The translations under genes were made by a program, and so were the position numbers. This document shows, one piece after another, positions 35,301 to 50,300 of a DNA stretch of 64,000 bases. The notes beneath the pieces were generated by a model, which searched no databases, had not been told where the DNA came from, and worked only from the letters and a program-made list of their open reading frames with translations. Within the stretch, counting starts at the first letter, position 1. Each line of letters starts with the position of its first letter. This DNA is from Zygaena filipendulae (Eukaryota; Arthropoda; Insecta; Lepidoptera; Zygaenidae), in assembly GCA_907165275.2 (NCBI GenBank), contig OU015678.1:1426001-1490000 (forward strand), in the 5' to 3' direction.

Positions 35301-38300
35301 TTGTCCGTCTTGTAGGTAGATTAATAAAAAATATTGGACACTTATTTTTTCTTTTTTTAAGTAATCAAAAAATAACGGCGATACATTGAGTTGAAATTTT
35401 GCGTGACGTCACTAACCGGTGCAGTTTGTTTAGCGGTTAGTGCCGTCACTAACCGCTAAAACCGCCATAAAAACTGTCAGAATAGTGACGTTACGCGAAA
35501 TTTCTACTCAATACCTATATCGCCTTAATTTTTTGATTACGTAAAAAAATAAAAAACACGTGTCCAATATATTTTTTAATAATCTACAAGACGGACTAAA
35601 AAAATAAAAATTAGTCAACATGCCCATTCCAGGATAAAAGTACCATTTGTCCTGCCGTATACCTCTGTCAACGTGTATGCGACTTTTCATGAGATTTTAC
35701 CCACTTAAATTCGGAGTTCCCGCAGGAGCTCCGGAATAAAAAGTAGGTAGGTACCCTATATCCTTTTCTGTACGTCTGACAATGAGTACTTCATGATCAC
35801 CGGTTGAGTACTTAGGCACTTAAGCCGTGAATGCGCAACAAACAAACTGACATACCTGCCTATCAATTAGTTAAGATATCGTTAGACTCATATCTACTGA
35901 TAGATAGCCAATTTAATATAACGACACTAACAAACTAAAGCCTTTAAAGCGTCATATTAAAATAATAGTTCAAGGAATTTTAGGAATATTTTGCACTTTT
36001 TTACTGATAATTCAAAAAAAAACGACTTGACTCTAAGTAAATAAGTACTCGTACCTTGTTTATTTTGTAACAAAGATGTTTAAAATTCCATCGTATGTAC
36101 TTACCTAACCTACAAACTGTACAATACAACCGGCAAGTGAACGTTTCCCATTCGGCACATAACAACACGCGAACCGCCACTTAACCCTGTCGCTCGTCAA
36201 AATTCACTTGCAGACTTGCAACGTTAAACGCACCGGTCTCTATACTCTATAGGCAGAGTTCGGGCAAAAAAAACGCGTTCCAATTTGGAATGCGTCGAAA
36301 AAACTCAAACGAGGCGAACGTAAACACGCGCGTTTAGCCGAACGCGTTTAGGGGAGTTTAAGGGGTTGGGGTGTTACAAAAAATTGTTACCCCAAGGGTA
36401 TAATAGAGGGGTGGGGCTGTCATCCGCAGCCGTTGGGGCAGATTGTTGCCGCCCCTACAGAGAGCGATTCGGAAAAGGAGCTTTAAAACAATTACTGGCT
36501 GGTGAATTTGATATTTGAATTTTCTCGCATTGAATGTAGGTTTGATTAAGGCGCTTTTTTTTTGCCTATCGTAATTTTCTGCATTTGGCTGTATGGTGTG
36601 GTTTACCTTTGCATTTTAGGGTTGACCATTTCGTTTAAAAATTCCATAGTCTTACAATGTTGTCTTGTATTTGATGTCTGAATTGAACTCTATACCAAAA
36701 TTACTATGTAAGTATATTATGTGTGTAGGCTAGTATCACTTTACCTACTGAATTCTCCGTACACATATTATATTTTCTGGTATTTTGTTGTGTTGTGTAT
36801 TAACCGAATCCACCGATCTCACAAACTTCCTACTTGCTTTTCCATAAAATCCGTCCTTACCCGAGTGATTTGTGCACAAACAGACCCTTTACATTGCATT
36901 TATATTAATTATACTACACGTACTAATATAGATATAAGTCTCGATAGAACAAACTTAAAAATAAAAACTTTTTTATAAAACAAGCGTTTCAAATGCGTTA
37001 AAAAGAATAACCGATGCATTGTCATTCAAACTAAACGTGTATACAAAACTTCAGCTCAATCGGATGAAGATATCTGCTTCCAAATTGAGTTGCAAGATTC
37101 CACACGCACAAACATACATTTACAGTTACATACATACATACATACATTGTAAGTTAAAAGATTGTGTTTGAAAAAGCTTATTTTCCGAACTTATTAAATT
37201 AAATTGACTGTAAAAAGTCATATTCTCCAAAAAACAAATATTCGCGAATTCTTATTTAGAGGAGAGAGGGGTGTCTTGGGTGCGTCTGAATTAATCGCCG
37301 TCCTGCCGGGGAGGCCGGGGGCATGGCGACGGATAATTGAGGAGCGTTTATCGAATTAAAGACTTTGTTATACGCTGTGGGCCTCCCCGCTTTATGGTAT
37401 TTACCTACCTACCATTATGAGATTGAGCTGATATCATTTCTGTATTGACTTATCAATTTTTGTAATCAAATATCGAAATATTATTTATCAAATCAAGTTC
37501 ACGGAGGTGTTTCTATAGAAATTGGTTTCATATTTTAATTTTAACAAAACACTGTTGAGGAGGCTGTGTAAAAAAATTTGGTTATAACCCTGTGAAATCT
37601 AGATGTATAAATAAAATTAAAGTGTGTGTTTATAAATTCAAATTACCAGCTTTTCACTAAATGCATACGAAAGTATATACTGTACTAACATCAAAAAACC
37701 AATTTTTTACATTTTTCTCTGTCTGTCTGTCTGTCTGTTTGTACCGGGTAATCTGTGAAACGGCTGGATCGATTTTAACGGGACTTTCTCGCGGGATCTC
37801 TGAAATAAACGCGGGGAACAGCTAGTTGTAAATATTTTATGTTAATTTTATTGACTAAGTAGGTATAAGATTGGAATTCTGGCTAAAGATAAAATAGGAT
37901 AGATAGGATTTAGTTGAAGGAGGTCCTTCACCAAAGGATGAGGTATGTCCTTTAAGCATAGAACCGAATTCAGCACATTTCACGAAACTATAAGTGTGGT
38001 GGAAACAGCTTATTTGTTTGTTTTATGCTTTAGTAATTTCGAATGGCATCATAAATGAAATTATCTCTCAATGTGTTATGCTTTTTAGCTCTTTGTCAGT
38101 CGTTTTTTGTAACAAGAAATCAAAATAATCCAATAGCAAAATAATAGGATAACATTCCGGGAACATGGAACTAAATCGCCCGTCAAAACAATTCGAACGT
38201 AGTAGTTTCAGAGTCAATAAAACGGTGTCTTCAGTCTTCACGAACAAAATATGGCAATGGAAAATATTAAAAAAAAAAAAACAAGACAAAACTCTATTTC

Positions 38301-41300
38301 CGAACGTCTCGAGAAAGCGCGCGTAAAACTGCGACCCAATGAAATGGCGATACACGAATTCAGTTGGGTCGGAGAAGGACGCGTACTCGTTCCTTGTTAC
38401 GTCTTGAATGCCTTGTTTCTATTGGCCGATTTGTATCGTATTAAAGTGTTGCCGCGCCGCTATTGGCTGTTTGGACTTTTATTCTTTTGCCAACTTACGT
38501 GCTGGTAACAACAGTGTTTTGTTTTTTTTACTATCTCAATTTTATAGGATACTTGGTAACAAAGGTTTTGATTCATTTTAGTTGTAAGTCTTGTTGAATT
38601 AATGTCCTGAGTTCTCTTACATTGTGCTAGACTATATGGAATGTTTTTGATATTATCTGTTTGAGATTTTGTTGTTTTTTTCTTTTATTATTTTATGTAC
38701 ATTCTTGAGGTGCGTGTACACTCGATGAATATATCACCAAAGTCTTGACGGGAACCCACTGTCACTTTATGATTTGCGATTAATCGAGATATCCTCACTA
38801 TTATCTATAAATGCGAATGTGACTTTGTTTGTTTGTTACGCTTTCAAGTTTTACGCCTTAATATGATTTTTTTCATAATTCACTTTGTTAGGGATACAGA
38901 AAAGGACATAGATATTGCACTTTTTATCTCGGAATTCTCGCAGTAGATCCGAAATTAACGCCAGTGAAATCTCATGAAATTTTGTATACACATCCGAGGT
39001 AGAGAAAAAAACATACCTAAAGTAATTTTTATCCCGGAATTTCCGTGGGATCTCTGAAATTAATGCGCGCGAAATCGCGGAGATCAGCTAGTTTATCCTA
39101 TAAATACTACCTTGGTTTACGTTTGTTTCAATGAAAGTCGGATCCGACGATCATCATTTCCCGCGGGAATTCCGGGATAAGATGTACCCCATGTCCTTTT
39201 CTGCACCCCTGACAACGTGTATACTATGTCTATACAAAATTTTGTGAGCCGTTAGATAAGACGTGAAAGCGTAACAGACAGACAGACAGAGTTACTTTCG
39301 CATTTATAATATTAGTAGGGATATCTATGTATTTTAGTACTTATTAGGTAGGTACTAAGTATGTATCGACTTGTGCGACTCGATAAATCTCGCAATCACC
39401 CACATACCGCCGCGTCTCGACTCCCGCCCGGTCCGCGGCGCTGTGCGCCATCATTAAATAAATTTCATCTCACCCACACTCGCGTCTGCCCCTAACGTAG
39501 ACTTGAGAGTCTCATAGAATTCTATTTATTTATTTATTTCTGTAACGGTGTCCATAACTCTCGATTTCTTGGGGACCTTTACATAAACTGTTCTTATTTA
39601 TTAACTTGTAGATATGATTGTGATTTATAGTCTGAAGTTACAGCTGAATGTGCTATATATAAAATATTTTTCGATAGTCTCGGTGGATAAAAAATGTTCA
39701 ATGCGAAAATTTAAGTAAGTAGGAATTATTCAAAATAGAAGCAAAACACTACAAAATCCAATTTATAAATTTTGAGCGTGACAAAAATAAACACCAATTA
39801 TTCCTTGCATATTTGCAACGCCTGTGAGTAGGAAATTAAAAAAAGAAAGTCTAGAAAAAGAGAGTGAAAATATCAAAGTTCCTTTAATATAATTATTAGC
39901 AGCATTATTTTTTATCAAATTGCATAAATTGAATTTACACTGATTACAGTTAAAATATGCGAGTACCTAGTCCATTTAATCTGCCAAATTGAAACGTTGC
40001 TCATTATTAAAATTGTATTCTATTTCTCAGCAAAATACAAAAATAAATCACCAAGCAACACAATTTACAGACCAGACATTTTAAAACTAGATTATTAAAT
40101 AGTGTAAGTACCAACTGATACTAAATCATTCTTCAACTAACAAATGACACGAACATAAAGCAAAAAAAAAAAACAAACAAAATACATGAAATATTAGTTC
40201 CACTTCTACACGTTGTATGGAACAAAAAGTCACTAAAGGCCGGCGCCCAACAATTATTTAACGTCAAACGCAAGCAGCGCGCCAAGATTGTACGGAACTG
40301 CGGCGCGCGGCGGCGCGGAGACGCGGACACCGTTGCGTTGCGGATAACGGCCAACGCGAGTGTGCAGTCGTCTTTATGTTTTATTATTCTTTTTATCGAT
40401 TTCAAAAATAGAACGGGTTGCTTTGAATTCGCGTGCTATTTTTTTTATTATGGACGTTCGCACATACTGCCCTTTGCCAGTTTCAGGTTCAAATAATTAT
40501 ATGCCAATAGCCTAGTATTCCGAAATTTCATAGTAATAGGGTACTTGCATGAATTTTTTTTTTTCAGTCTATTTTAAAGATATATGGCCTACTTAGACAA
40601 AGCAAGAAAAAGAAAAAAAATATATGCATAAATTAATTAAATAGAGCGTTTCAAAGTTCCTACTTTAGACTTTACCGCCGAAACGCGGAATGACGTCACT
40701 AGTTCAAAATTACGCCTTATTAATCTGTGATAGAAATGTCACTGTCATATTGACAAGGTCATGTGACACTGACAGACAGATAACTTCAATATCCAAAAGC
40801 GAAATTAAGGTTGAACTGTGTCGGGTTACTTCCAAAAGTTCCAGTAAAGAATCGAAATGCATCTTACCGGTGCATTTTAAAGTAAAAAACTTCAGAAAAT
40901 GGAAAATATGCGTTGACTGTATGCACTTAGTTTCTTTTGCCTTCTCTGAAAGAGGTAAATCTTTTCTAAAAAAATAAAAGTGACGTCATGTGTTAAGCGT
41001 GGCTGTGATTGGTGTTTCGTTACAACGTTCCGTTTCACAAAATTAAAAGTTGAATATTACGGAAACTATTGAATTTTTTTTAGTAAATCTTTCACGATAA
41101 CGCTTTTCAAAGGCTATATTTTTGAAATATTGACACAATTTCTTATTATAAATTTCATGCAAGTACCCTATTCCGAGTGTTCCGAAAGGGAAATAATAAA
41201 CAAAATTAAAATCAATCCCTATTTATTTTTTGTTTCTCTTCTTTGTTTAAGTGCGTGAAGCTAAAGTCTAGGAATTATACACTTATACAGTACCTACCTA

Positions 41301-44300
41301 GAATCTTATAGAGAGAGAGAATATTGTAAAGAGGAAAGATTTGATTTCTTGTTTGTTTGTTACGATTTAACTCAAAAACTACTGGACCGATTTCAAAAAT
41401 TCTTTCACCATTAGAAAGCTACATTATTCCTGAGTAACATAGGCTATATTGTAATCCGGAATTCCTGCGGGAACTCCAAAATTATCGCGGGTGAAACCGC
41501 GCAGGACAGCTAGTTTTTCTATAATGGGTTTAGCTATTGGCTACAGCCTGACTTCTTGTTAAAAATCCATATTTCTTTTTCTACGTACCTACCTATATAT
41601 AATTAAACAGTGTCGAAGGCTAGGACAACAGCTTAGGTTTCAGATCTGTGTTGCTGTAAAATATGTATAAGCCGGGTCATGCTTTAAATATGAATGAAAT
41701 TTGTTTAGATTCAAGGCGTCTCCACTCCCTCAGCTGTTCCGATAGGGAGGGGAGCGAAGCTCCATCCCTCGAATGTCATTAGAATTATCATTGAATGAAG
41801 ATCTCGATTAGCGAGGGATTATAATATTATTATTGATTATTCGATTTGTGCAAACGTTTCGCCATATCTATACACAAGATTAGTCAAAAAGGGGGCCACA
41901 AATTCCCGATTAGTTTAAACTACCTACCTACCTATTGGCGCTTCCAAAACGACATTATAATTATAGTTAATTGTCATAAAAAGGGAAATTAAACATTTTG
42001 TAACGTTCAAGAACAATAAATCCTGTTTCTTTTTGCTCAGGTACGCTCAGGTTACAGAGTGTCCTTTAACGTTATGCAGTTCATCGACACTGCCTTGTAG
42101 CAAAAATTACAATGGATCTATGCTATAACTTCCTAACCAACTTTGGAATACCTAACCGAATGGTTAGTTCATAGATGAAAGTGCCGACTCTTAAAACGTA
42201 GTGACTATATTTGCTCAGTGACATTGTGTAATACTTGTCACCACAGATAATGTTGGAATGTGGGAATACTTTGTCACCATAGATAATGTTGTAGGTACTA
42301 GGTACAGCTATAACTCGGCTACCCTAGGGTAAAACAAAGTAATTGCAGCGGAATAAAACAGAAAGAGAAAAAAAACCGGAAATATCTACCTACTTAGCTT
42401 TATTTAAAACAAATTTTCCATACAGTGTAACGATTTTCTTCATTTTAATTCCGGTGAGACTAAAGCCTTTTTGATGGTCGTTAGTGTGTAGGAACGTCCG
42501 TCCGTTATATGCGTGAAAAGTGCCAAAAATAAAAAATAAATAATTTTGAAAAAAAAAAATGTCAGCCACTTTGGTTTTTCCGTAGGGCAGCCAAACTGAT
42601 CTGTGCTAATATTACTTGTAAACCGATTTAAAAATTATCTGAATAATAGGCAGCTACAATGTACCTCGGTAACAAAGAGTACCTACATTTATCCCGGAAT
42701 TCCCACGGGAACTCCGAAATTAACGCATAGGGCATCCACTAGTAATTATCTATACTCTATGATAAAAAGTTGTATTTACCAAGGAATTCAAATGTCGATT
42801 ACGCAAATTACCTACCTACGTAACTATTAAAAAATAAAAGAAAAAAAAACTTAAAAAAAAACAAGATTTTTTTTAACTGCAGCGCGGCAGCGCTAAAACG
42901 AATAAACCATGCGTTGTCATCCAAACTAAACGTGTATACAAAATTTCATCTGTAATGCAATGGGTTGAAGATATCTGCTTCAAAATTGATTTGCAAGATT
43001 CCACCCGACCAAACGTAGATTGTAAAATGAAAAATTTTGTTTCATGTTTTTTTACTACCAAGTCCGCTTCAACCCTCTACCGCTTGCGTCTGCATCAACC
43101 CTTGAGTGTCCCGTATGTTTCTTATCTGCACTCGTCGTACAAGCTAATTAATTGTTCCAAGATCCATAAAAGGCTCTCAGCGTGTACTAGAATTATCTGA
43201 TTCAATCTCTTTTGATGTCTCAGCGAACTAAACTCGAATGTTCTCCGTATGGCGCGAGAAAATGAACCCTTGGCTAGTGGGTTTGAGTCAGATTTGGTTA
43301 AGCGCTTATTACACCTTGCAATTTCAAGACACGAAATTAGTGCTCTAAATCGGATACTGAATTTAGGGTCGGTGAGTGAGAGAGAGAGAGCAAGTAATAA
43401 CACTACACTAAATTGTACTCTAAATCCACTGCTGTAGAGTACATTTTAATGTAGTGTGATCACTCGCTCTCTCTCTCACTCACCGACCTTAAATTGGAAC
43501 CCATTTAGGGACCAATTTAGGGTCGGTGAGTGAGAGAGAGAGCGAGTGACCGAGTAACCTAGAGTGGTCGATTTAGGGTACAATTTAGTGTAGTGTGATT
43601 ACTCGCTCTCTCTCTCTCACTCAAGAACCCTAAATTGTATCCGATTTACCGCCGCACTCAGAGTCGGCTTTAATGATTACTTAGTTAAGTATGGATTTTT
43701 AAAACAAAACTGCCGCAATCAGAGACGTTCAGTAAATTTATGTTAATTGGCATTTAACTAATTAAGTTACATCTCATTAAATGCCAATTAACATTACTTT
43801 ACTGAACGTCTCTGATTGCGGCAGTTTTGTTTTAAAAATCTATACTTAACTAAGTAATCATTAAAGTCGACTCTGAGTGCGGCCGTTAGAGCCCTAAATT
43901 GGTGCTCTGAAATTGCAAAGTGTAATAAGCGCATTAAAAAAATACCTTCGGCCTTACTGTATCCATGGGTTGATATATACGTACCTACTAACTTAAACCT
44001 ATATACCTATATCTACCAGGACGAATGCTATCTATGTATAGCATTATTAGCTGTAGATATAACTAGCTAACTGTACTCAAAATACCAACAACATAATTAA
44101 GTACTTAATTTTAAAGTACCTATGTGATACATCTTGCTCTCTCCGAATTTGAATTGTTTTGTGCTGTGCCCTATAAACAGGGTCCATAAAGAACTGTTTA
44201 CTAACTACCTCAACACCTTATGTTACTTAATGGATGTGCAATAAATAAATAAATAAATAATTTCAAAGTTCCCGCGGGAATTCCGGGACAAAAAGTATCC

Positions 44301-47300
44301 TATGTCCTTCTCTGCACCCCTGACAATGTGTAGGTAAGTATGCAAAATTTCATGATGATCGGTTGAGCCGTTAAGGCGTGAAAGCGTAACAGACAGACAG
44401 AAAGCTAGACAGACTTTATCGCATTGATAATATTAGTAGGGATATAGCACCGCATATTCTCGATTTGCGATAGGTAAATATCTACCGTTTCGTTGGCAAA
44501 ATATTTCATTTATTTATTCAAATGTATGGAATTTGAAAATTTTGAACACGGTTTGCATCCATGCTACAAATTGGTATAGGAATATTATAGAATTGACAAA
44601 GTTTTTCTTTATATCTGACTAACTACTGGAGTAGGTCGCTACGTTTGATTATACTAGACTTGAGCCTTCTTGTTAAACATATTTTATGATGTCGTATGAT
44701 GATTAAGTATATAACTCCAATATAGCAGTTCTGCTATATTCTAAAGGCACGACCAATGAATCTGATTTTCGGACGCGAACGCTTCGAAACTTGAAATATT
44801 CATATTTGGAATGAATATTCAAACGGCGGCCGTGTTTACATTCACGGCGTTCCAATTGCAAATATTTGCATTTATTTATTTTTTTACTTATGCAAAACTC
44901 TTTTTAATTTCAATTGTATTTTTTGACGGGCGGTTTTGTTTGCGGCCAGTCATACTGTCTAGTAAAATGTCGCTTTGATCGAGAAAGAGGACCGTTGAGC
45001 AAATAATGTCAAAGGGATCACAATACTAAAGGTTAGATACATGGCAAACTATCAATGTTTACACTAATTTGAATACTATTTTATTTGAATTCGAATCGTG
45101 TACAATTTCATATTGTGTTACACAACAATGCAGATATGATACAAAGAGTAAAGATCTGTCAATCATTGGCTGGAAGTTTTATAGTAACGAGACATCACTA
45201 ACTTGTTCGTTCATAATTTGAATGGAGTCGTAGTGACGGAAGTTTCGTTGTGAACACAGGTACTATAATGGACTACAAAGACTAGGGCTGTGCCAAATTA
45301 TTGTATTCATTCATTATATTTTGTTGAAACTTAAAAGTCTGCGATTGCCTAATTTCAACATTCGCTTCAAGTAATTGTATTATCACAGAGGATGAAATAT
45401 ATTATTCTTAGTATACGAGTATATTATAACTTTGAGGTATTTCGTAGAGATTGTAGAGTGGAGAAGATTTTACAGCGAGTATAGCTCAGTGCAGGTTATA
45501 GTGCGTTCGGATCCCAGCAGTGAGCTTTTTTCACCGTTTAATCAGACATTTGTCCATAATCTCGCCTGATGGGAAACAAAGACACACGTCTGCCATTTAA
45601 ATACCTACTTCTTCTCTATTATAATCTTGCCGGTAAAGGAAAACATCGGTGGTAGGGCACTTCCTAGCGCGCGGCTGGCCAGCCACCTCCTTCAAGTTGA
45701 AAATCTGTCGTCGAGCACGTAACGATGTGTTCCAGCAGCCAAACTTGAAAGCCAGATCCCATTCCAGGCTAGGCGTGTTCACAAACTTTAACCACATATA
45801 CTAACCACATATTATAAAATATAATAATCAAGGTGTATCAACCCATTTAAGAGTCTGGGATCAAATCCCCGCCCCTTTGAGACGCGATAGTTCTATCGCT
45901 GAGTTACCACGCGGCTGACCTAGGGAAAAACAAAGTACCTACCTAATTGCAGCGGAATAAATTTAACTGGAGGTGCAAAAACAAACGGAAATCGCTTTAT
46001 TTAAAACAAATCCTCCATATCTTAGATAATCGTTAATTTTTTAATTTTAATTTCTCTAAGATTTCTCTCCTTTTTGATGGTTGTGAGTAGGTATATATAT
46101 AGCAAGTTCCGTTATGTGTAAAAAGAGGCAAAAATACAAAAAAACGCATTTCAGAAAAAATGTTAGTTACTTTGTTTATCCGCAGCCGCAACGACCCATG
46201 TCGACTCATAACTATTCTGTGCGTCGGTCGTATCACGTTATCTCTTATTATCGTTAATATATTGCTACAATAAAAGTGAATAGTCAAATCAAAGTGTAAT
46301 TAATTCTCAGACGGCCGCACCCCTGTCCCCGTCACTTGCTATTCGCTAGTGATTGCCGACTGTCGATAAAATATTATGTCGATGGTTAAAACATATTTTT
46401 TTATCCACACCGAAATTAATTTTTATATAAATTTAGTACATACCTACGTAAGTACGTATACCATATTACAACGACAAAAAGTTATACGCCATGTACATAA
46501 TTTTTGTAAGTCAAAAATATACTTCAATTGTTTATTAGTAGATAGGCACTTTTTGTGTCTCGAAAGCGTCTTTATTTGATTCATTTTTGCATTTAGATAA
46601 GGTTCTGCTTCAAAGGTTAGGAGAAAAAAAAAACACGACTGTACACACAAAAAAGAAAAACATTTTTTAAACGCCATTTCAGATGGAAAGTGAAACTGTG
46701 TTCATTACACAAAGTTCACTCCCACCTGGAATCGAACCCGGAATCTTGATGAGCGGGCAGGCATGGTGGCCTACTGCGCCAATCGGGTTGTGGTAAATCT
46801 TTGAAGTAGGTAGGTACTTGTATTGTTGCTATTGGATGTGATCACTTTTAAAGTTTAACTAGATAGGTGTCGTCTATAGTTAGGTACTCATCAACAGAGC
46901 CTTGTCATAAATAACTTAATAGTATTTATTTTGATTTTTTTTTTCTTTCAACTTGCCGAAACAAGTCATAGAAATATATAATTGACAATATCATAAACAT
47001 TATTTAGCACATCAATAAACTAGTCAGGTGTCAAATAAATCTATCGATAACTCGCCACACGGCGCGGGCACAGCACTGTGCACGAAGGACCTCAAAAAGG
47101 GCCGGGCGTCAGCTGTCGTGGGCATATTGTCGCGAAATAAGGGTCTCCGGAGAGATGTGTAGCCGAGTTAGCCAACTATGCGCGGGGGAGGGGTATGAGG
47201 TTCGCGGTCAAAACATGGAGACGAGTATCTATAAATAACAGGTACCTATACTAGGTATCGACTAGTTTGTAACCTAATGTCATTTGTTGATATCCTCCCT

Positions 47301-50300
47301 CATTGTTATTAACTTTTTATTTTTAAAACTAACTGTAGGGAGGAAGGTTGTATAGGTTTGCAAAAATCCTTCCTCTATGCTTGCACACATATCTACCCAA
47401 ATGCTACTGTACCGATGTGCGGATAAAAAACAACTAAGGGATTTCTAACTTCATCGCAGTAGTAGGTACAATAGGTATAATTCAAAAGGTACTATTTAAT
47501 AAAAGAATGGTCTCAAATAGCATGGCTGTCAATGTTATCATCATCGTCATGATGCATCATTTTTATTGCATCAGACATTCGTGGGCGTGAAATGGAACGT
47601 CGAGTTACATCTGTATTGTGTCTATAAAAATCCTACATCCATGGCGTGGCTGTATGGTTTATTGCGACCGCAGATGACTTGTCTCTTTAGAGTATATTTC
47701 ACAATATCGCTTACATACTTATTTGCAACTAAATGTAAAACTGAGTTCACTTAATTCTCCATACTCTGGAGGTAAAGTATTTTAAAATATATAATTATTA
47801 TAGAATATCCCAGTAAAAGAATCTTAAAAATCGGTCGTATGAAGAAGCGCATTTATCAATATTGACAGAGAATTTATTAATTTACAACAAGCTGTTTCCG
47901 TACGGTATCAAATTTCAACTGTCTATCACGGTTCATGAGATACAGGCTGGTGACAGACAGACAAACACACGGACAGACGGACAGCGGAGTCTTAGTAATA
48001 GGGTCCCGTTTTACACTTTGGGTACGGAACCGTAAAAATTAAAAACAGACAAACTTTTTTTTAATCAGTATTAATTACATGCACCTATAGTGTATTCCTG
48101 TTTTGAACTTGATTAAAAAGTCCAAAATATGCACCCAAATAATCAAACTTTTGAAAAGCATCACCCTTCGCGACTACAATACACTGAGACATGAAATAAG
48201 ACAGCTGTCAAAGACAAGCGCCATGGAATTAATAAATACGTTAGAGTTCCATTACACGGTATGTGTCAATTAAAAAAAAAACTCAAATGTAATATTGAAA
48301 TTGGAATGACGAATTGCGTCCAACGATCGGCGTGACCAATCACATATTGATCGATGATCTTGGCTGTCGTTCTACAAACAAAAACCGACCGACGCGTCGA
48401 TCATTTTTCATGTTTTGAACCAACTATTAGGAATCGCACGTTAACTTTCACGGCATGTTATATTTTTTTAACTATCTATTATTTTTTAATAGAACAGGAT
48501 TTACTGACAATAATAGATTCAGCAGAAAACTATATCTAAACGGTCTAAACCACCATAGAGTTAATAAAAATGTGAATACGTCAATACGCACTGTATTGGA
48601 GGATGATATTTTGTCTGCGATGGAACTTGTCTGGCACGCTCAATGTCTGTAGATATAAATGGATCAACAGATCATCGTCATGAAATTTGCATACCTTAAC
48701 TCGTTGTCAGGGGTACAGAGAAGGATAGAGTACTTGTTGCCTCGGAATTCCCGCGGGAACTTCGAAATTAACGCGGGTGAAACCGCGGAGAAAATAAATA
48801 TTAATATACATAAAAGCAAAGCATCAATAAGTGACTGAATATTTGACCAATGAAGTTGGGTAGGTAGATACTAGATAGCTTAAAGTTAACGCAAATAAAA
48901 TGCGAATGTTTGTGGGTTTTATTTGTTTGCTTATTAGCTTTTACGCCCTAACTACTCACTGGTCATAATGAAATTTTGCACACACTTTGTCAGGAGTACA
49001 GAGAAGGACGGTACTTTTATCCCGGAATTTCCACAGGACCTCCGAAAGTAACGCGGGTGAAACCGCAGGGAACAAACAGTATTAGCATATTAATTATTAG
49101 TGTAGAAAAGAAAAACACTTTAATCAGTAGTTGAACCTTATTTCAATAGCAACAAGGTTCACTGTCAAAAGTGTTCACATATTCTGCTTTTAGCTGTACG
49201 CAGAGAGAAGGTAATCACGCTGTACGAGGTCAGCAGACACACGTTCAATAACTGTTTTTTTTTTACAAATAATATTACGGTACGAGCAAAGGAACACCCC
49301 GCGTTCGGTCACGCCTTCGACCATCAATAAAATGCAATGTCAGACGCACAATGCCCGAGCTCGGAGTAAATATACGAAAAACAGTTAGAAATCCACAAAA
49401 AAAGGGCAGAAAAAAAAACAATAACAACAATTTACGTAAAAATGAGAAATCGATTTGTCGAGAAAAAAAAGAACCCTATAAATTCTCGATTGTGATTCTA
49501 ACGATTATCGCACTTTTTTATATTCACTATACTACTTTATTGTTGTTTTTTTGCGAATCATGCTAAATATGAAAAAAAATATTTCTGGACTAGACTATAT
49601 ATCTTAGTAAGTAGGTACCTATACTAAGTATATAAACATACGAGTCGAATTGAGAACTTCCTCCTTTTTGGAAGTCGGTTAAAAATAAAACATACCTGTA
49701 ACGGTTAGGTTTCGGAGTTCCCACGGGAATTATGGGTCAAAAGTACCCTATGTCCTTCCTGAACCCCCGATAAAAGGTGAGGTTTTTTTTTGAAAAGTAA
49801 TGCCCGTATTCGCCTTGACTTTTGGAATATCATAGGGAACTCTTTCATTGCTGGGCATGCATTCATTACTAGCTGTGCTCCGCGGTTTCACCCGCGGTAA
49901 TTTCGGAGTTCCTGCGGGAATTCCGGGATACCCGTACCCTATATGTTCTTTTCTGCATGCCAAATTTGACCAAATTTGACCTGACAACGTGCATGCCAAA
50001 TTTCATCCAAATGCAGTCAGCCGTCTTTGTGATTGAGTAACAAACATCCAAACATCCACACTTTCACTTAACGCGATTAATTAGTGTTGTATATTTTTTA
50101 TGATTATCTGATAGACCTGGATTCCTGTTTTACACATTTTCTGTTCCGTGACAGAGAACGATCGATCCAAAAAGATTCCTACCGTTTTAAATTTGCAATT
50201 CCACCTTGTCCCCAGGTCAAAATCTGGTTCCAGAACCGTCGAATGAAATGGCGCAACTCGAAAGAGCGCGAGCTTCTCGCTTCCGGCGGATCTAGAGAGC

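Larger units (their letters stand above)
35235..50215 (+). other. Dbx: Dbx intron 4, about 15 kb
   Basis: GTGGGA to CCCCAG. It splits the homeobox. It holds many repeats and several candidate regulatory islands, listed separately. I see no nested gene. Confidence 0.85.

Noticed and set aside
38251..38508. 85-codon frame with a hydrophobic segment.
   Set aside because: No family recognised, no splice or promoter context, and it lies inside a Dbx intron. The block may be regulatory.
45841..45920. Possible tRNA gene on the minus strand.
   Set aside because: A- and B-box-like motifs are present, but a consistent cloverleaf could not be drawn. Kept only as a tRNA-like pseudogene.
50084..50215. 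The last Dbx exon extended upstream to an ATG at 50084.
   Set aside because: The open stretch before 50216 is AT-rich, and a CCCCAG acceptor lies exactly where the homeodomain continues (VKIWFQN). The upstream part is intron.
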